Source: JBGPJM01 sp041485385 (GTDB lineage Bacteria; Planctomycetota; Phycisphaerae; Phycisphaerales; UBA1924). Taken from it: a DNA stretch of 33,467 bases. Location of the stretch: the NCBI GenBank assembly GCA_041485385.1, contig JBGPJM010000029.1:1-33467 (forward strand), written 5' to 3'. The stretch's first letter is position 1. Every line of letters starts with the position of its first letter. This document shows, one piece after another, positions 24,557 through 31,574 of the stretch. The notes under the pieces are model-generated. The model was not told where the DNA came from. It did no database searches and was given only the letters and a program-made list of their open reading frames with translations. The translations under genes and the position numbers were made by a program.

Positions 24557-26797
24557 ATGAAGAAGTCCGACGCACGGTCTCTTGTCTTCTGTTGTAGCGC
24601 CGCGGCGCTGTGCTCGCTGGCCTTGTCCGGCGTGGCCAATGCCCAGACAGGCGGGTGCTACTTCCGCGGTCCGTACTCATGCTCGATCCAGACGGCGGCC
24701 GACTGCTTGGCATCGGGCGGCACGTACATCGGCGACGGCACGACCTGCCCGGACAACCCGGTGCAGCTCTGCACGGTCAACCAGGGCAACTGCCAGCCGC
24801 TGGACTTCCCACGCGTCGCGGGTACTTCGTTTACCAGCTCGGGCGCCTTCCGCGTCGCCGACCACTTCTACACCGACACCTCAGCCACGCACAACCTCTC
24901 GCAGGTCTGCTGGTGGGGCGCCTACACAGCCACCCCCGCCATCGATTGCCTCACCGTTCCCCCGGCGACCGATGACCACTTCCAGATCACGATCTACGCC
25001 CGCGACGGGACGACCGGCATGCCCATCCCGATCGGCGCCGGCGCCGTCTTCTCGCAGGATTCGGCGACGCTCACCGTCAGCCGCCGGGTGATCTGCGACA
25101 CCGGGAACCGCATCACCTGCGAGTTTTCGGCCAGCTTCTCGGGGTCCGTCTCCCTCAGCCCGAGCACCTGCTACTTCCTTGAGATCCGCAACGTCCTCCC
25201 GGCCCAGCCCGTCGTCACCTGGTTCTGGAGCGACACGGCCCTCCCGGCCGACGGTTCCTGTCTCCAGGACGGCGACGGCGTCTACACCGCCGCCGACGCG
25301 GTGAGCACCGCCGGCGGCGACCGCGCCTGGTGCGTCAACGTCGGCGTCGACGTCTTCGGCACCACCGTCTGCCTTCCCCCGATCGCTCCCCCGCCTGTCA
25401 ACGACGGCTGCGCCACGCCGCTGCCCATCTCCGGGCCCGGGACGACGGCCTTCAACACCACCGGCGCCTCCACGGGCACCGAGGGCCAGACCAACGCCGC
25501 CTGCTCCGACAACTACTTCTTCCCATCCAACCCCAACGTCCCCAACAACCCGGGCATTTTCAAGGACCTCTGGTATGACTGGACCGCCGCCGCCCCGGGC
25601 CACGTCGCCGGAGACCTCATCGATGTCGAGATGGGCACCTGTGGCGCGAACATCTGGGACTCGAAGATGGCCGTCTACCGCGGCGTCGGCTGCCCGCCGC
25701 TGGAATCCGACCTCCTCAACTGCAACGACGACTTCTGCGACCAGCCCCAGGGCAACGCCTCGATCCTCTCCGACGTCCGCTTCACCGCCATGGTCGGCCA
25801 GCACTACCTCGTCCAGGTCGGCGGGGCCAGTTCGGTCGCGGCCGAGGCCGGCACCCTCACCGTGAGCGTCGGGAACGCCACGGGCGCCTGCTGCGTGCAG
25901 GGCAAGTGCATCGAGGTCACCGCCGCCGCGTGCGCCGCCCTCATGGGGACCTACAACGGCGACGCCTCCGACTGCGGCGCAACCTACGCCTTCGCCACGG
26001 GCACCGCCGCGGTCGAGAACATCAGCGCCACGGGCATGGTCCTCGCCACGCTCACCGACGACTCCAGCGCCGTCGTCCCCATCGGCTTCACCTTCTACTT
26101 CTACAACGAGCCCTTCAACGACGTGCGCGTCGGCACCAACGGCCAGGCCTGCTTCAACTCCCCGGTGTACACCTTCGCCAACAGCTGGATGATCCCCACC
26201 CCCACCGTGCAGCCCAACAACTTCATCGCCGCCCTCTGGGACGACTTCCAGAACGCCGAGGACGGCGGCAACGGCCACGTGTACGTGCAGACCCTGGGCT
26301 CCGCCCCCACCAGGCGCTGCGTCATCTTCTGGGACGCCATGGGCGATTGCTGCGGCGGCACCCCGAACAACCTCAGCACCTTCGAGGTCGTCCTCTTCGA
26401 GGGGACCAACAACATCGATATCCGCCTCGGCAACTTCGACCCCGTCCCCAACATCACCCCCGTCGGCGCCGCCACCGCGCAGCCCGTCGTCGGCCTCGAG
26501 AGCTACTCCGGCGTCAACAGCGTCCCCGTCCCGCTCAGCGCCGTCAACCAGAACAGCTCCATCAGCTTCACCCTCACCTCCGACCCGGCGCACCTCTGCC
26601 CGACCGGCCCGGCCTGCCCCTGCGATTTCAACAACTCCGGCAGCCTCAACAGCCAGGACTTCTTCGACTTCCTCAACTGCTTCTTCAGCGGCAACCCCCT
26701 GGGCTGCGGCGCCGACTTCAATCACAGCGGCACGGTCAACAGCCAGGACTTCTTCGACTTCCTCAACTGCTTCTTCGGTCACCCGCCCGGCTGCTGA
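24557..26797 (+). CDS. Secreted multidomain protein with Cys-rich modules and GC-type dockerin
   Basis: The product is 746 residues from the ATG at 24557, with GAGGAGG 6 bases upstream. The signal peptide ends at VANA-Q (29/30). Residues 33-63 hold a divergent copy and residues 443-475 a clear copy (TGACCVQGKC, then MGTYNGD) of the cysteine-rich module that is repeated at least 13 times in the protein at the window end. Residues about 65-430 contain beta-sandwich-like regions, including a segment like those of secreted multidomain proteins (GDLIDVEMGTCGANIWDSKM, then LVQVGG). Residues about 485-680 resemble a nidogen-like beta domain (FTFYFYNEPFNDVRVGTNGQ, then FIAALWDDF). The dockerin covers 687-746 (26615-26797), with two NSQDFFDFLNCFF loops, ending PPGC. 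It is flanked by a strong promoter and a terminator, so it is monocistronic. Confidence 0.85.
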   Translation: MKKSDARSLVFCCSAAALCSLALSGVANAQTGGCYFRGPYSCSIQTAADCLASGGTYIGDGTTCPDNPVQLCTVNQGNCQPLDFPRVAGTSFTSSGAFRVADHFYTDTSATHNLSQVCWWGAYTATPAIDCLTVPPATDDHFQITIYARDGTTGMPIPIGAGAVFSQDSATLTVSRRVICDTGNRITCEFSASFSGSVSLSPSTCYFLEIRNVLPAQPVVTWFWSDTALPADGSCLQDGDGVYTAADAVSTAGGDRAWCVNVGVDVFGTTVCLPPIAPPPVNDGCATPLPISGPGTTAFNTTGASTGTEGQTNAACSDNYFFPSNPNVPNNPGIFKDLWYDWTAAAPGHVAGDLIDVEMGTCGANIWDSKMAVYRGVGCPPLESDLLNCNDDFCDQPQGNASILSDVRFTAMVGQHYLVQVGGASSVAAEAGTLTVSVGNATGACCVQGKCIEVTAAACAALMGTYNGDASDCGATYAFATGTAAVENISATGMVLATLTDDSSAVVPIGFTFYFYNEPFNDVRVGTNGQACFNSPVYTFANSWMIPTPTVQPNNFIAALWDDFQNAEDGGNGHVYVQTLGSAPTRRCVIFWDAMGDCCGGTPNNLSTFEVVLFEGTNNIDIRLGNFDPVPNITPVGAATAQPVVGLESYSGVNSVPVPLSAVNQNSSISFTLTSDPAHLCPTGPACPCDFNNSGSLNSQDFFDFLNCFFSGNPLGCGADFNHSGTVNSQDFFDFLNCFFGHPPGC
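26646..26776 (+). repeat. 41-base exact direct repeat inside the dockerin coding region
   Basis: The same 41 bases occur at 26646-26686 and 26736-26776, encoding NSQDFFDFLNCFF twice. The two copies are identical even at wobble positions, while the linker between them is unrelated, pointing to recent duplication or gene conversion of the calcium-loop segments. Confidence 0.85.
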
Positions 26798-26826
26798 TCC
26801 CGCCCGCGATCGAGCGTACATCGCGC

Positions 26827-26862
26827 GAGGCCCCCGTCGTTGACGGGGGCCTCGTTTGTTTG
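26827..26862 (+). terminator. Rho-independent terminator
   Basis: GAGGCCCCCGTC (26827-26838) pairs perfectly with GACGGGGGCCTC (26842-26853) around a 3-base loop and is followed by GTTTGTTTG. It lies 30 bases after the stop of the 746-residue dockerin protein. Confidence 0.9.
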
Positions 26863-27046
26863 ACGACCGCATGGCCGATCGTGCGGCGCGCCGGGGAACC
26901 CCAGGCGAAACCACGGCTCAGGGCCGAGCGCACTGGGCCCGCAGGCCGCGGAACGGGGGCGATCAGGCCACGGTGCGGCCTCGAGAAGGCGCGGCGCACC
27001 GGACCCGGACGCGCCCGATCCGGGCCGCGGCGGGCCGGGGCGCCGC

Positions 27047-27790
27047 TCAGTCCCCGCTACGCCGCTTTCCCGCCGGCGCAGCCGGGGCCCTTCGCAACGC
27101 CCTCATCCGACCGCGCTCCGACAGAGAGGCCTTGTGGCAGGCGGCGCGCCGAACGAACGTCCAGTGGAACCCGATCCCGGCCAGCACCGCCACGTGGAAT
27201 ATTTCGTGCGAGGCAATCACGCCCGGTACCAGCACCGGCACCCCGAGATAATCCGCGACCGCCCCCAGCGAGTACGCCGCCCCGCCGGCCACCAGCGGGC
27301 TGACGAACGCCAGCCCGTGCCTCCGCCCCAGCGCCAGCATCGACACCAGCCCCACCCACCCCATCGTCATATACAACACCATCCCCAGTCCCTCGGGCAC
27401 GTCCTTGAAGTAGATGGATTTCATCGTGATGCCCGCCGCGGCGAACATCCAGACGAACGCCAGCATTCCCCAGCGCATCGGACCGGTAAAGAGCATGATG
27501 TGGATGGGCGTGAACGTCGCGGCGATCAGGAAGAAGATCGCCGCGTGGTCGAGCCGCTGCAGCACCGCGCGGGCCTCGCCACCCCGCGCCAGCAGATGAA
27601 ACGCCGCGCTCATGCACAGCAGCAGCACGCACCCGAAGACGAAGATGCTCAGCGACACCGTCTTGGCCGCGTTCCCGCGCCCGGCCCCGATGAGCGGCAC
27701 CCCCAGCCCCACGAACACCACCGCACCCAGCAGGTGCGAGATCGAGCTGAACGGCTCGGCGAAGCCGGGGATGGCGATCGCGACGGACAA
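27047..27790 (-). CDS. Hemolysin III / TrhA family membrane protein
   Basis: The product is 247 residues. The only full-length start is the TTG at 27790, with an in-frame stop just upstream and no good ribosome site, so the start is uncertain. Seven hydrophobic segments are visible. The family signatures are present: FSSISHLLGAVVF near the N-terminus, MSAAFHLLA, LDHAAIFFLIAATFTPIH, and HEIFHVAVLAGIGFHW near the end, supplying the conserved His residues (SHLLG, FHLL, HEIFH, FHW) of the PAQR/hemolysin III superfamily. Members influence membrane fluidity and energetics (TrhA in E. coli); the hemolysin name is historical. The final 35 residues are basic (RRAPAAPAGKRRS). Confidence 0.9.
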   Translation of the reverse strand: MSVAIAIPGFAEPFSSISHLLGAVVFVGLGVPLIGAGRGNAAKTVSLSIFVFGCVLLLCMSAAFHLLARGGEARAVLQRLDHAAIFFLIAATFTPIHIMLFTGPMRWGMLAFVWMFAAAGITMKSIYFKDVPEGLGMVLYMTMGWVGLVSMLALGRRHGLAFVSPLVAGGAAYSLGAVADYLGVPVLVPGVIASHEIFHVAVLAGIGFHWTFVRRAACHKASLSERGRMRALRRAPAAPAGKRRSGD

Positions 27791-27844
27791 CGGTGAGGCA
27801 TGCTAGGTCCGCGCCGTCCCGGCGCGCAAGGGCGCGCGGGTTTT

Positions 27845-28636
27845 TCACGGACAACCGGCGAAGAAGCACGTCAGGAAATCGAAGAAGTCCTGGCTGTTGG
27901 TGATGCCGTCGCTGTTGAAATCGGCGCTGCCGGTGAAGAACGAGGTCAGGAAGTCGAAGAAATCCTGGGAGTTCAGGATGCCGGAGCTGTTCCAGTCGCA
28001 CGGGCACGTCGGCGGCGCATTGTCAACGAGCGCGAACGACACATCGAAGCCCTGCGGCGTGAACCCCCCGGGATTGAAGAACCACTGCTCCGCCGACGGG
28101 GGGTTCGTGTTCACGGCCTGGATCCATCCCCACTGCGGTTCGTTGGCGCCGCCGCCGCGGGCCAGGATCGCCACGACACTCACCCAGTACTGGCCGCCTG
28201 TCGCGACAGCGAAGCCCGGCGCGAGATCGACCTGATAGCGGTATCCACCGAAGTTCAGCCCCGGGAGCGTGTAGTAGAGCGTCTCGTTGAACTCGGCCAC
28301 GTCCTGCTCGAAGAGGCGTGTGCCCGGGTGCCCGCCGTTGTCGTCGTAGAACCGGATCGTGAACCCCTCGGTGTGGCCCTCCTGGCCCACCGGCGTCGCG
28401 TACCCGCCCCAGAAGAGCACCCGGTTGATGTTCCACCCGGCCTGCCCGGCGAAGTTGTCGGCCACCTCGCTGAACCACCCCAGCCCGCCCGGGTTCCGCG
28501 CGTCCTGCGATGAAAGCCCGCCGAAGGAGTTGAGCGGGTCCTGCCGCCAGAGTTCGGTCTGCGCAAGGCACGCTGGTCCTCCCAGGAACAACGCCACGGC
28601 CGCGCCGGAGAACGCACAGTTCATGCGAATGGTCAT
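27845..28636 (-). CDS. Secreted protein with GC-type dockerin
   Basis: The product is 263 residues from the ATG at 28636, with GGAG 7 bases upstream; an internal ATG at 28624 is an alternative. The signal peptide runs to CLAQ (NCAFSGAAVALFLGGPACLA). Residues 30-205 form one beta-rich domain of unnamed type: WFSEVADNFAGQAGW, then RVLFWGGYATP, then GFTIRFYDDNGGHPG, then YQVDLAPGFAVATGGQYWVS. This pattern resembles choice-of-anchor and secreted sandwich domains of planctomycetes. The C-terminal 53 residues (27845-28006) are the dockerin (CPCDWNSSG, with two NSQDFFDFLT loops), but it ends AGCP rather than GC. A promoter-like pair lies upstream. Substrate or partner is unknown. Confidence 0.82.
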   Translation of the reverse strand: MTIRMNCAFSGAAVALFLGGPACLAQTELWRQDPLNSFGGLSSQDARNPGGLGWFSEVADNFAGQAGWNINRVLFWGGYATPVGQEGHTEGFTIRFYDDNGGHPGTRLFEQDVAEFNETLYYTLPGLNFGGYRYQVDLAPGFAVATGGQYWVSVVAILARGGGANEPQWGWIQAVNTNPPSAEQWFFNPGGFTPQGFDVSFALVDNAPPTCPCDWNSSGILNSQDFFDFLTSFFTGSADFNSDGITNSQDFFDFLTCFFAGCP

Positions 28637-28669
28637 GTTGGGCTCCGTTGCTGTACACCCCCGAGAACC

Positions 28670-28697
28670 AAGGTATCACGTGCGCCCGCACGGACAA
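28670..28697 (-). promoter_or_regulatory. Promoter-like pair for the 263-residue dockerin gene
   Basis: On the minus strand, TTGTCC (plus 28692-28697) and TACCTT (plus 28670-28675) are spaced by 16 bases, about 35 bases before the start codon. The match is moderate. Confidence 0.35.
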
Positions 28698-28842
28698 GGA
28701 TTCTCATCGCCGGGTGTGCCGGCTCCGGAACTCCAGAAATGGGCGTTGCGGCCGCCGCGGCGATGGGCCGCCACGCGTGGGGCAGTGGCCGGCCTCCGCT
28801 CTATCCGCTGCTGTAGACTGTGCGGAACACCGGAGAGAACAC

Positions 28843-30930
28843 GTGTCGACGCAGAGGTCCGCCCAGTCGGGCATCGAATCAATCCTTCAGGAAAACCGCG
28901 TCTTCCCGCCGCCGCAGGCCGCGGCCCTCGGCTTTCCCAGGTGGCATGTCGCGTCTCTGGACGAGTATCGTCGCCTCCACAGGCAATCCATCGATGACCC
29001 CGAGGGGTTCTGGGGCCAGGAAGCCAGGAACCTTGCTTGGTCCAGACCCTGGACGAAGGTGCTCGACTGGAACCCCCCCGACGCCAGGTGGTTCGTCGGC
29101 GGCAAGCTCAACGCCTGCTACAACTGCCTCGACCGGCAGGTCGACTCCGGGCACGGCGACCAGGTCGCGCTGGTGTGGGAGGGCGAGCCGATGTCCGGCG
29201 GCACGCCGCAGGTCCGGCGCCTGACCTACCGCGACCTCCAGCAGCAGACCGCCCGCTTCGCCGCCGTGCTCAAGTCACTGGGCGTGAAGAAGGGCGACGC
29301 CGTCACCATCTACATGCCGATGATCCCCGAGCTGACGATCGCCATGCTCGCCTGCGCCCGCATCGGGGCGCCCCACTCGATCATCTTCGGCGGCTTCGCC
29401 CCCCACGCCATCGTCGAGCGAGTCATCGACGCCGGCAGCCGCATCGTCATCACCGCCGACGGCGGCTGGCGCCGCGGCGAGATCGTCCCCCTCAAGAAGA
29501 ACGTCGATGAGGCCTGCGCCAAGCTCGCGTTGGACGGTCATCCGGTTCGCGACGTGATCGTGTTCAAGCACACCGCGCACGCCGTCGACTGGCACGCCGG
29601 CGGGGGGGCTTCGGGGAGGGGGGGGTCGGGGAGGGGGGGGTCGGGCGGCCCAAAGGCCGACCACTGGGCCCACGAGCTCATCGCCTCCGGGAACCAGACC
29701 GCGCCCTGCGAAGAGATGGACTCCGAGGACATGCTCTTCCTCCTCTACACCTCCGGCTCCACCGGCAAGCCCAAGGGGATCGTGCACACCACCGGTGGCT
29801 ATATGGTCTACACCACGATGACCGCCCGCCTCACCTTCAACCTCGTTCCCGACTCCGGCCAGCTCTTCTGGTGCACCGCCGACATCGGCTGGGTCACGGG
29901 CCACTCCTACGTTGTCTACGGCCTCCTCCCGAGCCGCGTGCCGTCGTTCATGTACGAGGGCGCCCCCAACTTTCCCGCCCCCGACCGATTCTGGGACATC
30001 ATCCAGCGACACAAGGTCACGCAGCTCTACACCGCCCCCACCGCCATCCGCGCCTTCATGAAATGGGGCGACGACCACCCCGCCAAGCACGATCTCTCGT
30101 CGCTGAAACTCCTCGGCACCGTCGGCGAGCCGATCAACCCCGAGGCGTGGATGTGGTACCGCGACAAGATCGGCGGCGGGCGTTGCCCGATCGTTGATAC
30201 GTACTGGCAGACCGAGACCGGCGGCCACATGATCACGCCCCTCCCCGGCGCCATCCCCACCAGGCCCGGTTCGTGCACGCTGCCGATGCTCGGCATCGAC
30301 GCCGCGATCATGAACGAGGCGGGCCAGGAGCTGCCCAGCAACTCCGGCGGCCTGCTGGTCATCCGCAAGCCCTGGCCCGGCATGCTCCGCGGCGTGCACG
30401 GCAACCGCGAGCGCTACATCCAGGGGTACTGGGCGCGCATCAAGGACCCACGGACCGGCAAACCCTTCTACTTCTCCGCCGACGGCGCCCGGCGCGACGC
30501 CGACGGCAACTTCTGGATCATGGGGCGCGTCGACGACGTCATCAACGTCGCCGGCCACCGCCTGGGCACCATGGAGGTCGAGAGCGCCCTCGTCTCCCAC
30601 CCCGCCGTCGCCGAGGCCGCCGTCGTCGGCATGCCCCACGAGATCAAGGGCACAGGCATCTGCGCGTTCGTCACGCTGAAGTCCAGGTCCGGGCGGGCGC
30701 CCGACGCGGCCCTGAAGACCGAGCTTATCAACCACGTCGGCAAGGAGATCGGCGCCATCGCCAAGCCCGACCAGGTCCGCTTCGCCGAGGCCCTCCCCAA
30801 GACCCGCAGCGGCAAGATCATGCGCCGCCTCCTCCGCGATGTCGCCGCCGGCGTCGAGAAGATCAGCCAGGACACCACGACGCTGGAGGACTTCTCTGTG
30901 GTCGCCAAGCTCCGTGAGGACGAAGAATAG
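28843..30930 (+). CDS. acs: Acetyl-CoA synthetase (AMP-forming)
   Basis: The product is 695 residues. The start is GTG at 28843, with GGAGAG upstream (GGAG 7 bases away); the frame is open to 28648, but that part is not family-like. It activates acetate through acetyl-AMP to acetyl-CoA. The P-loop-like ATP motif YTSGSTGKPKGI starts at Y302. Other landmarks: IVDTYWQTETGGHM, YFSADGARRDADGNFWIMGR with the hinge region, VINVAGHRLGTMEVE, and the C-terminal catalytic lysine in TRSGKIMRR at K658, the usual acetylation site. Between KHTA and the AMP-binding core, residues about 253-268 are an extra Gly/Ser/Arg linker (GRGGSGRGGSGG) encoded by a G-run tandem repeat. No acetylase/deacetylase gene is adjacent. 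It is followed by a terminator-like hairpin. Confidence 0.96.
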   Translation: MSTQRSAQSGIESILQENRVFPPPQAAALGFPRWHVASLDEYRRLHRQSIDDPEGFWGQEARNLAWSRPWTKVLDWNPPDARWFVGGKLNACYNCLDRQVDSGHGDQVALVWEGEPMSGGTPQVRRLTYRDLQQQTARFAAVLKSLGVKKGDAVTIYMPMIPELTIAMLACARIGAPHSIIFGGFAPHAIVERVIDAGSRIVITADGGWRRGEIVPLKKNVDEACAKLALDGHPVRDVIVFKHTAHAVDWHAGGGASGRGGSGRGGSGGPKADHWAHELIASGNQTAPCEEMDSEDMLFLLYTSGSTGKPKGIVHTTGGYMVYTTMTARLTFNLVPDSGQLFWCTADIGWVTGHSYVVYGLLPSRVPSFMYEGAPNFPAPDRFWDIIQRHKVTQLYTAPTAIRAFMKWGDDHPAKHDLSSLKLLGTVGEPINPEAWMWYRDKIGGGRCPIVDTYWQTETGGHMITPLPGAIPTRPGSCTLPMLGIDAAIMNEAGQELPSNSGGLLVIRKPWPGMLRGVHGNRERYIQGYWARIKDPRTGKPFYFSADGARRDADGNFWIMGRVDDVINVAGHRLGTMEVESALVSHPAVAEAAVVGMPHEIKGTGICAFVTLKSRSGRAPDAALKTELINHVGKEIGAIAKPDQVRFAEALPKTRSGKIMRRLLRDVAAGVEKISQDTTTLEDFSVVAKLREDEE
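29613..29642 (+). repeat. Two 15-bp G-rich tandem units inside acs
   Basis: The unit of four G, A, eight G, TC occurs twice in a row (29613-29627, 29628-29642), with a seven-G run at 29602-29608 just upstream. It is in frame (five codons per unit) and encodes the SGRGG repeat. The G-runs could form G-quadruplexes and are prone to slippage. Confidence 0.85.
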
Positions 30931-31000
30931 TTCAGCGCCACTTCCGGCCCTGTTCTCTCCGCGCCCACGGGTCCCCGTGAAGATGCCCCGTCTCGCGCCA

Positions 31001-31044
31001 GCAAGCAAAAAACCGAGAGCCGGGGCACAGATTCCCCGGCTCTC
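31001..31044. terminator. Strong bidirectional-type terminator after acs
   Basis: CGAGAGCCGGGG (31013-31024) pairs perfectly with CCCCGGCTCTCG (31033-31044) over an 8-base loop. Read on the minus strand it is followed by GTTTTTTG, a canonical intrinsic terminator; read on the plus strand it lies 82 bases after the acs stop and is followed only by TATTC. It may end transcripts from both sides. Confidence 0.8.
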
Positions 31045-31259
31045 GTATTCATGCGTCAGCCATTGACGCGGCAGGTGCTATCAATCTGCCCGTTCACACA
31101 AGCGCCGCGCTCGCCCGAGACCGACACGGCCGGTCATGTCTGGATTCTGCACGCTCGTGAGCACGCGGCACGAAGCAGAAGTAGCAGGCAGTAAGGCCTC
31201 GCGACAAATCGTCGCCGGCGATGATGTGCTTGTTTACCACGACGCCCATCGCCTGTCAA
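31005..31259 (-). ncRNA. Candidate small RNA with promoter and terminator
   Basis: On the minus strand TTGACA (plus 31254-31259) and TAAACA (plus 31231-31236) are spaced by exactly 17 bases. Transcription starting near 31224 would reach the intrinsic terminator at 31001-31044, giving an RNA of about 220 bases. No likely protein is encoded within it, and no match to 6S, SRP, tmRNA or RNase P RNA could be recognised. The -10 box is weak, so this is a hypothesis. Confidence 0.3.
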
Positions 31260-31304
31260 GGCTTTCTCCGGTATTCCTGTCGATCCCCCATCCAGGTCTA
31301 CCGG

Positions 31305-31346
31305 GAAAAGAACAACGAGGGCGCGCCCGCTGGGGCACGCCCTCGT
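31305..31346 (-). terminator. Intrinsic terminator, minus strand
   Basis: ACGAGGGCG and CGCCCTCGT arms (31315-31323 and 31338-31346) pair perfectly over 9 bases. On the minus strand the hairpin is followed by TTGTTCTTTTCC (plus 31303-31314). It lies about 45 bases upstream (on the minus strand) of the candidate small-RNA promoter. Confidence 0.7.
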
Positions 31347-31510
31347 CAACAAATGGGAATTCTCTCCCTTCTCCCTCGTTCCGCGACGCGTCGCGGGCCG
31401 CGCCCACCCACGGCGCCCGCGCCGGCGAGGCAACATACCCGCCGCGCGCGGACCGGCGCGTCGGACCTGCTGTTTTTCTTCAGGCGCACCGTCCCCGAAC
31501 GATCCGGCCA

Positions 31511-31548
31511 GAAAACGAAAGGGCCCGCGCCGGGATCGGCGCGGGCCC
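31511..31548 (-). terminator. Intrinsic terminator of the cysteine-rich repeat gene
   Basis: GGGCCCGCGCC (31521-31531) pairs perfectly with GGCGCGGGCCC (31538-31548) over a 6-base loop. Read on the minus strand it is followed by TTTCGTTTTC (plus 31511-31520), 26 bases after the stop codon of the repeat protein. Confidence 0.85.
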
Positions 31549-31574
31549 GTTGAGCTAGGGATTCCGCCCGACTC

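Larger units (their letters stand above)
30931..31574. other. Non-coding stretch with three minus-strand terminators and a palindrome
   Basis: No convincing protein gene lies between acs and the cysteine-rich repeat protein. The stretch holds three strong hairpins, each followed by a T-rich tract when read on the minus strand (annotated separately). It also holds a minus-strand promoter-like pair at 31231-31259 and a perfect 16-base palindrome CCGCGACGCGTCGCGG at 31381-31396. Open frames here run through these hairpins and have no plausible composition. Confidence 0.6.

Noticed and set aside
24881..26914. A 677-codon minus-strand frame opposite the multidomain dockerin gene
   Set aside because: It is dominated by Gly, Ala, Val, Asp and Glu, with no domain, and runs through a clear terminator of the sense gene.
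27818..27845. Hairpin with TTTTT on the plus strand next to the 263-residue dockerin stop
   Set aside because: The T-run follows on the plus strand, where no gene ends; for the minus-strand dockerin gene it is in the wrong orientation, and the stem has a bulge.
31136..31558. Plus-strand open frame of 140 codons in the gap before the repeat protein
   Set aside because: It crosses two intrinsic terminator hairpins, has no ribosome site and a random-looking composition.
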